A stretch of 64,000 nt of DNA from Azospirillum thiophilum (lineage in GTDB: Bacteria; Pseudomonadota; Alphaproteobacteria; Azospirillales; Azospirillaceae): NCBI RefSeq assembly GCF_001305595.1, contig NZ_CP012407.1, positions 248,001-312,000 of the forward strand, written 5' to 3'. The position numbers were made by a program, and so were the translations under genes. Below are positions 60,171-64,000 of the stretch, piece by piece (position 1 is the stretch's first letter; every line of letters begins with the position of its first letter). The notes below the pieces were generated by a model. It had not been told where the DNA came from. It did no database searches and worked only from the letters and a program-made list of their open reading frames with translations.

Positions 60171-61060
60171 GTGGCTGCGCTGCCAGTCGCCGCAGAAGTC
60201 CACCGAGGGGCCGTTCGTGGTGACCAGTCCGACGACGGTGCGGAGCTGTTCGCCATTGCTGGTGCGACGGTGACCCTTGCGAAAGGCGGCTTCCCGCGCG
60301 TAGAGGGCGAGGCAGGCACCACGAGATGTGGTGATGGTGGCCGATCTCGGCGCGGCGGATCCGGCTGAAGAAGCTCTCGGCCTCGTTGGTGCAGGCGCCC
60401 TCCAGGCTGTAGGTGCCCTGGTGGCTGATGCGCTTGGTGGCGAAGCGGGCATGCAGCGCGTTCCAGTCGGCGGCCTTGTCGGCATGGACGGTGGTGGCGC
60501 CGCCCACGCGGGTCTTGATGAAGGCCGTTGACTCCGCTTCGCTGGCGAACACCGCCGTCAAGGTGCGACCGCCGCGCTCGCGCATGGCCACACCATGCGG
60601 CGCTTGCCGGTCTGGTTCGCGGCCAGCCGGCGGTCCTTGCGGTTTTCCTTTGCGTTCTCCTGTCGGACGTGGCCACCGACGTAGCAGCCCTCCACCTCGA
60701 CGGTGCGCCCGGCGCCGCCGATCACCGCACTATTCATCTCCGCCGCCATCGCCTCGCGGATCTTATGGGCCAGGAGGAAGGTGGTCTTGTACTGGACGTC
60801 CAGGTCGCGCGACGGCGCCAGGGCGCTCTTGCCCTTCACCTCGTTGACGAAGATGACGATGGCCGCCAAGTAGATCCGCAGCGCCAGCTTGTGAAAGGCA
60901 AAGAGGGTACCCGAAGTCAGGGAGAAGTCCTTGCAGCGCCACCGCGGCGTCCGGCCGTTGCCGGCCAGCGGATCGCAGCGAACACCGTCTCGGCGTCCGC
61001 GTCCGGCGGACGCCGCCTGCGAGGATAGGAATGGCGATGACCACATGGTCCTCACCCGAT
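60165..61060 (-). mobile_element. IS1595-family (ISXO2-like) transposase remnant
   Basis: A decayed transposase read in three frames: DFSLTSGTLFAFHKLALRIY, ALAPSRDLDVQYKTTFLLAH and VEVEGCYVGGHVR (to about 60595), then RTLTAVFASEAESTAFIKTR, HADKAADWNALHARFATKRI and ACTNEAESFFSRIRRAEIGH (to about 60340), then REAAFRKGHRRTSNGEQLRT and PSVDFCGDWQRS, ending at the IS256 remnant at about 60170. The metal-binding catalytic motif is altered (EGCYVGG). The N-terminal zinc ribbon is unclear. Direct fusion to the IS256 fragment suggests deletion between two elements. Confidence 0.75.
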
Positions 61061-61112
61061 GGGGTGCGACCTGCAGGTTGGGTGGTCGTGCCACAAGTCG
61101 GAGACGCAAGTC

Positions 61113-61152
61113 GTGAAATGCCTCCGCCGCACCAGCGACGGAGGCATTTCAC
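61113..61152 (-). terminator. 14-bp perfect hairpin after the esterase gene
   Basis: Arms 61113-61126 and 61139-61152 pair perfectly over 14 bases with a 12-base loop, beginning 25 bases after the esterase stop on the minus strand. Probable terminator that also separates the gene from the IS remnants. Confidence 0.55.
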
Positions 61153-61177
61153 TTGAGAGTGGATCGGCGGACGGCGT

Positions 61178-62422
61178 TCAGACCGGCGTCGCCGGCAGCC
61201 GGTGTTCCAGGAAGAAGCGCATCATCTCCGCCGTCGCGTCCGGTCCCTGCGGGTCGGTATATGAGCCGGCGGGGCTTCCGCCAGCCCAGGCATGGCCGGC
61301 CCCATGGATGGTCCAATGTTCGCACAGCGTCCGGCCGGAGGAGTCGGTGTGCAGGGTCCGGCTGTGGGCGCGCCGGCCGGGGGCCGCGCCCTGCTGCACC
61401 TCCGTACGCAGACCGGTTGCGATGGCGGTCGCCTGGGCCGCGACCCGGTCGCCGTTGTTCGGATGGACGACGGCATCCCGGTCGCCGTGGAAGATGATGG
61501 TGGGCATCGGACGGGTGGCCCGTGCACCGTCCGGCCTGCTGCCGCTGCCCTGGCGCATTGCGGCAAGGGCGGAAGGGAGGTCGTGGGCAGCACCGGCCGG
61601 CAGGCCGGAATGCACGCCGACCGCTGCATAGAGGTCGGGATAGGCCGTCCCCATGATCGCCGCCGCGGCGCCGCCGGCCGACAGCCCGGCGATGTAGACC
61701 CGGTCCGGGTCGACCGGATGGTCGCGCATGATCCGGCGGGTGATGCCGGCCAGCAGTTCCGGCTCGCCGCGGTCGCGTCGCTGGTCTTCGGGGTTGAACC
61801 AGTTCCAGCAGCGCTGGGCGTTGGCGGAGGCCGGCTGCTCCGGATAGGCGACGAGGATCCCATGCCGCTCGGCGAAGGCGTTCATCCGGGAACCGGCGGC
61901 GAAATCGTCGGGCGACTGGGTACAGCCGTGCAGCATCACGACCAGCGGCCGCAGCCCGTCGCCGCGGTTGGCCGGGACATAGAGCTTGTAGGTGCGCGTC
62001 CCCGCCGCCCCGCTGTAGCTGTCCGTCACGAAGGATGCGCCGTCCGGCAGCGGGTCGGCGGCCGGGCGCAGGGCACCGGTGCCGCCGGCTCGGCCGCCCA
62101 TCGCCCGCAGGCGTGCGGCAAGATCGCGCAGGGTTTCACCCAGCCCGGTTCTGACCAATCCGGTTTTCTGCCCTCTGCCCGCCCCTTTCCCCGGTCCGTC
62201 CGCGGGTTGGGCATCGCCTTGAGAGATGGGTTGGGGAGAGGAATCGAGCCTTTCGAACTCGCCTTCCAGGACAGTTGGAACCGGTGCGGTCGTGGGAGCG
62301 GCGGCGTGCTCCCCCCGCAGCAGGCGTTGGACGAGGCCGGTCGCTTCGGTGAGACGGCCGGCCCTGGTCAGGCGGGCGACCTCGGCCATGCCGGGAAGGC
62401 CGGTGGGGGGTGTTTGGGACAT
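61178..62422 (-). CDS. PHB depolymerase-family esterase
   Basis: 414 residues. After an N-terminal unstructured, Pro/Gly-rich 130 residues, the alpha/beta hydrolase has LYVPANRGDGLRPLVVMLHG and CTQSPDDFAAGSRMNAFAE, the nucleophile S248 in the lipase box GLSAGG (RVYIAGLSAGGAAAAIMG), PTIIFHGDRDAVVHPNNGDR and a late histidine in HGAGHAWAGG. This is the esterase PHB depolymerase / LpqC-like family that cleaves polyhydroxybutyrate or other ester polymers. No signal peptide is visible, so it is probably intracellular. It follows the ribbon-helix-helix regulator by about 55 bases on the same strand and is probably in its operon. Confidence 0.88.
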   Translation of the reverse strand: MSQTPPTGLPGMAEVARLTRAGRLTEATGLVQRLLRGEHAAAPTTAPVPTVLEGEFERLDSSPQPISQGDAQPADGPGKGAGRGQKTGLVRTGLGETLRDLAARLRAMGGRAGGTGALRPAADPLPDGASFVTDSYSGAAGTRTYKLYVPANRGDGLRPLVVMLHGCTQSPDDFAAGSRMNAFAERHGILVAYPEQPASANAQRCWNWFNPEDQRRDRGEPELLAGITRRIMRDHPVDPDRVYIAGLSAGGAAAAIMGTAYPDLYAAVGVHSGLPAGAAHDLPSALAAMRQGSGSRPDGARATRPMPTIIFHGDRDAVVHPNNGDRVAAQATAIATGLRTEVQQGAAPGRRAHSRTLHTDSSGRTLCEHWTIHGAGHAWAGGSPAGSYTDPQGPDATAEMMRFFLEHRLPATPV

Positions 62423-62476
62423 GTGGGGCTTTCTCGGTTCGGGGAGAGGTGCCGGGGTACGGCGATGCCGCAGGTG

Positions 62477-62896
62477 TCAGTGGATGCGGTCGGCGAGTGC
62501 CGTTTTGACGGCCGCCGGCGCATGCAGCGCGCCCAGCACGGTCAGCGAGGCGATGGTGGCGCGGGCAAGCTCGGGGGGGACGTCCTGGGCGATGGTGGCG
62601 AGCCCGAGGACACGGATGTCCAGCATCCGTCCTTCGGCCTGCACGGCTTCCAGGTCGGCGCGGCTGAAATGGCGCAGGCCCAGGTCCACGCTCTTGCGCG
62701 TCACCGTCTGCCGGATCACGTCGGCGTGCCGGTCGACCTGGTTGCGGATGGCGGTGCGGATGAAGTCGGTGCGGTTCGAATAGAACCCCTCCTCGACCAG
62801 CAGGTCGATATGGCCGAGATCGACATAGCCGAGGTTGATCGTGATCTTTTCGCTGTCACCCGCCTTCGGTCGCAGGTCGTGCACCGTGCCGCTCAT
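62477..62896 (-). CDS. ribbon-helix-helix (CopG-like) transcriptional regulator
   Basis: 139 residues from ATG 62896; in-frame ATGs at 62899 and 62905 also exist. The N-terminal EKITINLGYVDLGHIDLLVE, then GFYSNRTDFIRTAIRNQVDR, give one beta strand and two helices of an RHH DNA-binding domain. The second half is an alanine-rich domain of unknown role with VLGLATIAQDVPPELARATI. Such small dimers usually repress their own operon. A perfect inverted repeat at 62901-62940 lies right at the start codon, and the downstream PHB esterase is a likely target. Confidence 0.8.
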   Translation of the reverse strand: MSGTVHDLRPKAGDSEKITINLGYVDLGHIDLLVEEGFYSNRTDFIRTAIRNQVDRHADVIRQTVTRKSVDLGLRHFSRADLEAVQAEGRMLDIRVLGLATIAQDVPPELARATIASLTVLGALHAPAAVKTALADRIH

Positions 62897-62900
62897 CATT

Positions 62901-62940
62901 ACCATCCATTTACCATCTGTGTAGATGGTAAATGGATGGT
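62901..62940. promoter_or_regulatory. perfect 18-bp inverted repeat, probable RHH operator
   Basis: Arms 62901-62918 and 62923-62940 are perfect reverse complements over 18 bases around GTGT. Each arm holds two copies of GATGGT/ACCATC spaced by 11 bases, giving four half-sites, as expected for two RHH dimers. It overlaps the upstream start-codon candidates of the regulator, so occupancy would block its expression. The region 62941-63193 holds no other supported gene. Confidence 0.65.
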
Positions 62941-63193
62941 GGAAGCCATCGCTTCAAGGCAGGCACCCATTTTCCCAACGGTCGTGTTCCGGAAGGAGAG
63001 CCGGCGGCGGAGACGGCAGAGAAGACGGAGGTTGCCTTTGCCGCGCCTGACCATGGACAATGCTCCCGACATCCGGGTGATCCCGATGCGACGGGAAATC
63101 TCCGGCCTCGGACCCGTTTCGGCCCAGTTCCAGGTTCCGTCCGATCCCTCCGGCCGCGGGTCGGCACCACCATCTTTTCATCGGAGGGCCTTC

Positions 63194-64000
63194 ATGCGCA
63201 TACGCCTGGGCTACCAGTTGAACTTCAGCTTTCCCGCCCCCACGCCGATGATCGTGATGCTGAACGTGCATTACACGCGCGTCGGCGATCTGGAGCGGCC
63301 CGACCATATCGTCACCAGCGTGCCGGCGCCGATCCAGGGCTATCGCGACAGCTTCGGCAACTGGTGCAGCCGGCTGGTCGCGCCTGCCGGCCTCGTCACG
63401 ATCAGCGCCGACAGCATCATCCGGGACAGCGGGATCCCCGATCCGGTCGAGCCCGGCGCCGTGCAGCACCGTGTGGACGAGTTGCCGGCCGATACCCTGC
63501 TGTTCCTTCTGGGCAGCCGCTATTGCGAAACCGACGTCCTGTCGGACGAGGCGTGGCGGCTGTTCTCAGGGACTGCGCCGGGTTGGGCCCGGGTGCAGGC
63601 GATCTGCGATTTCGTCCACAGCCACATCACCTTCGGCTACGAGCATTCGCGCCCGACGCGGACCGCCGCCCAGGCCTACGCCGAGAAGTGCGGGGTCTGC
63701 CGCGACTATGCCCATCTCGCCATTGCCTTCTGCCGCGCGATGAACATTCCCGCGCGCTACTGCACCGGCTACATCAGCGACATCGGCCAACCGCCCCCCT
63801 ATGGGCCGATGGATTTTGCGGCCTGGATGGAGGTGTATCTCGGCGGCCGCTGGCATATCTTCGACCCGCGCAACAACGCTTCCAGGATCGGGCGCATCCT
63901 GATCGCGCAGGGGCGCGACGCGGCGGACGTGCCGCTCACCCACACCTTCGGTCCCAACACGCTGACGGGATTCCAAGTCTGGACCGACGAGGTTGCCGCC
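63194..64000 (+). CDS. transglutaminase-like (Tgase superfamily) protein, 3' end outside the window
   Basis: 269 residues visible from ATG 63194 (GGAGGG 6 bases upstream), still open at the window end. The N-terminal beta domain begins RIRLGYQLNFSFPAPTPMIV. The papain-like core has FVHSHITFGYEHSRPTRTAA, catalytic C169 in EKCGVCRDYAHLAIAFCR, and MDFAAWMEVYLGGRWHIFDP with Asp. The usual catalytic histidine before AW is alanine, as in a large related subfamily whose active site must differ. Likely a cytoplasmic peptidase or amidase-like protein. Relatives often lie near ATP-grasp partners, not visible here. Confidence 0.85.
   Translation, partial: MRIRLGYQLNFSFPAPTPMIVMLNVHYTRVGDLERPDHIVTSVPAPIQGYRDSFGNWCSRLVAPAGLVTISADSIIRDSGIPDPVEPGAVQHRVDELPADTLLFLLGSRYCETDVLSDEAWRLFSGTAPGWARVQAICDFVHSHITFGYEHSRPTRTAAQAYAEKCGVCRDYAHLAIAFCRAMNIPARYCTGYISDIGQPPPYGPMDFAAWMEVYLGGRWHIFDPRNNASRIGRILIAQGRDAADVPLTHTFGPNTLTGFQVWTDEVAA

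Overview
The window is high-GC DNA (roughly 68-70% by eye) with dense, alphaproteobacterial-looking genes. Gene content and protein style (rhamnose, UDP-sugar and O-antigen export genes, nodPQ-like sulfate activation genes, RepA with iterons) point to an Azospirillum-like Rhodospirillales bacterium. A RepA-family initiator gene (10449-11393, minus) sits next to at least eight copies of a GCGACAAGACTCCAG-type iteron, so the window most likely comes from a plasmid or chromid rather than the main chromosome. No parAB, rRNA, tRNA or CRISPR was seen.

Layout. 1-10.3 kb: the N-terminus of a secreted, calcium-binding-repeat-like protein, a flippase, pseB/pseC, a family 4 glycosyltransferase, an Asp/Asn-hydroxylase-like protein, and an ABC exporter coupled to a small exported protein. 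10.3-12.1 kb: repA and the origin. 12.1-18 kb: manC, then a type I secretion pair (ABC plus HlyD adaptor) with a small conserved-looking leader gene. 18.1-25.2 kb: gtrA facing a minus-strand run ugd - uxs - polytopic membrane protein - gtrB, then galE. 25.2-34.6 kb: a large minus-strand polysaccharide block, wzm - wzt - methyltransferase/double-GT2 fusion - rfbC - rfbB - rfbD - rfbA. 34.7-37.6 kb: cysD and a cysN-cysC fusion (nodP/nodQ-like). 37.7-42.9 kb: an HExxH protein, a DNA-repair pair (radical SAM protein plus UdgX) behind a perfect GTTC-N7-GTTC LexA box, and a frameshifted TPR/glycosyltransferase. 43.3-46.1 kb: a solitary TnpB-like gene, a DUF2076 gene and a three-unit hairpin repeat. 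46.1-53.6 kb: a UDP-sugar dehydrogenase, infC with an ATA start codon, a PAS hybrid kinase, a D,D-carboxypeptidase and a broken gene. 53.7-57 kb: merR/zntA/DUF411 metal resistance. 57-64 kb: decayed genes and IS remnants around a heptose nucleotidyltransferase-phosphatase fusion, a PHB-depolymerase-like esterase, a ribbon-helix-helix regulator behind a perfect 18-bp inverted repeat, and a partial transglutaminase-like gene.

How it fits together. Most intact genes make activated sugars (GDP-mannose, UDP-GlcA, UDP-xylose, UDP-galactose, dTDP-rhamnose, GDP-heptose, part of the pseudaminic acid route, PAPS) or assemble and export surface polysaccharide (Wzm/Wzt, flippase, GtrA/GtrB, glycosyltransferases). 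Accessory layers are protein secretion, metal export, SOS-linked repair and mobile DNA. The least ordinary signals are the origin architecture, the ATT start of ugd and ATA start of an isolated infC, the ugd-uxs-gtrB arrangement (possible xylosylation of a surface glycan), the LexA-box repair operon, the zinc-ribbon-less TnpB-like protein and the 40-bp palindrome at the ribbon-helix-helix gene.
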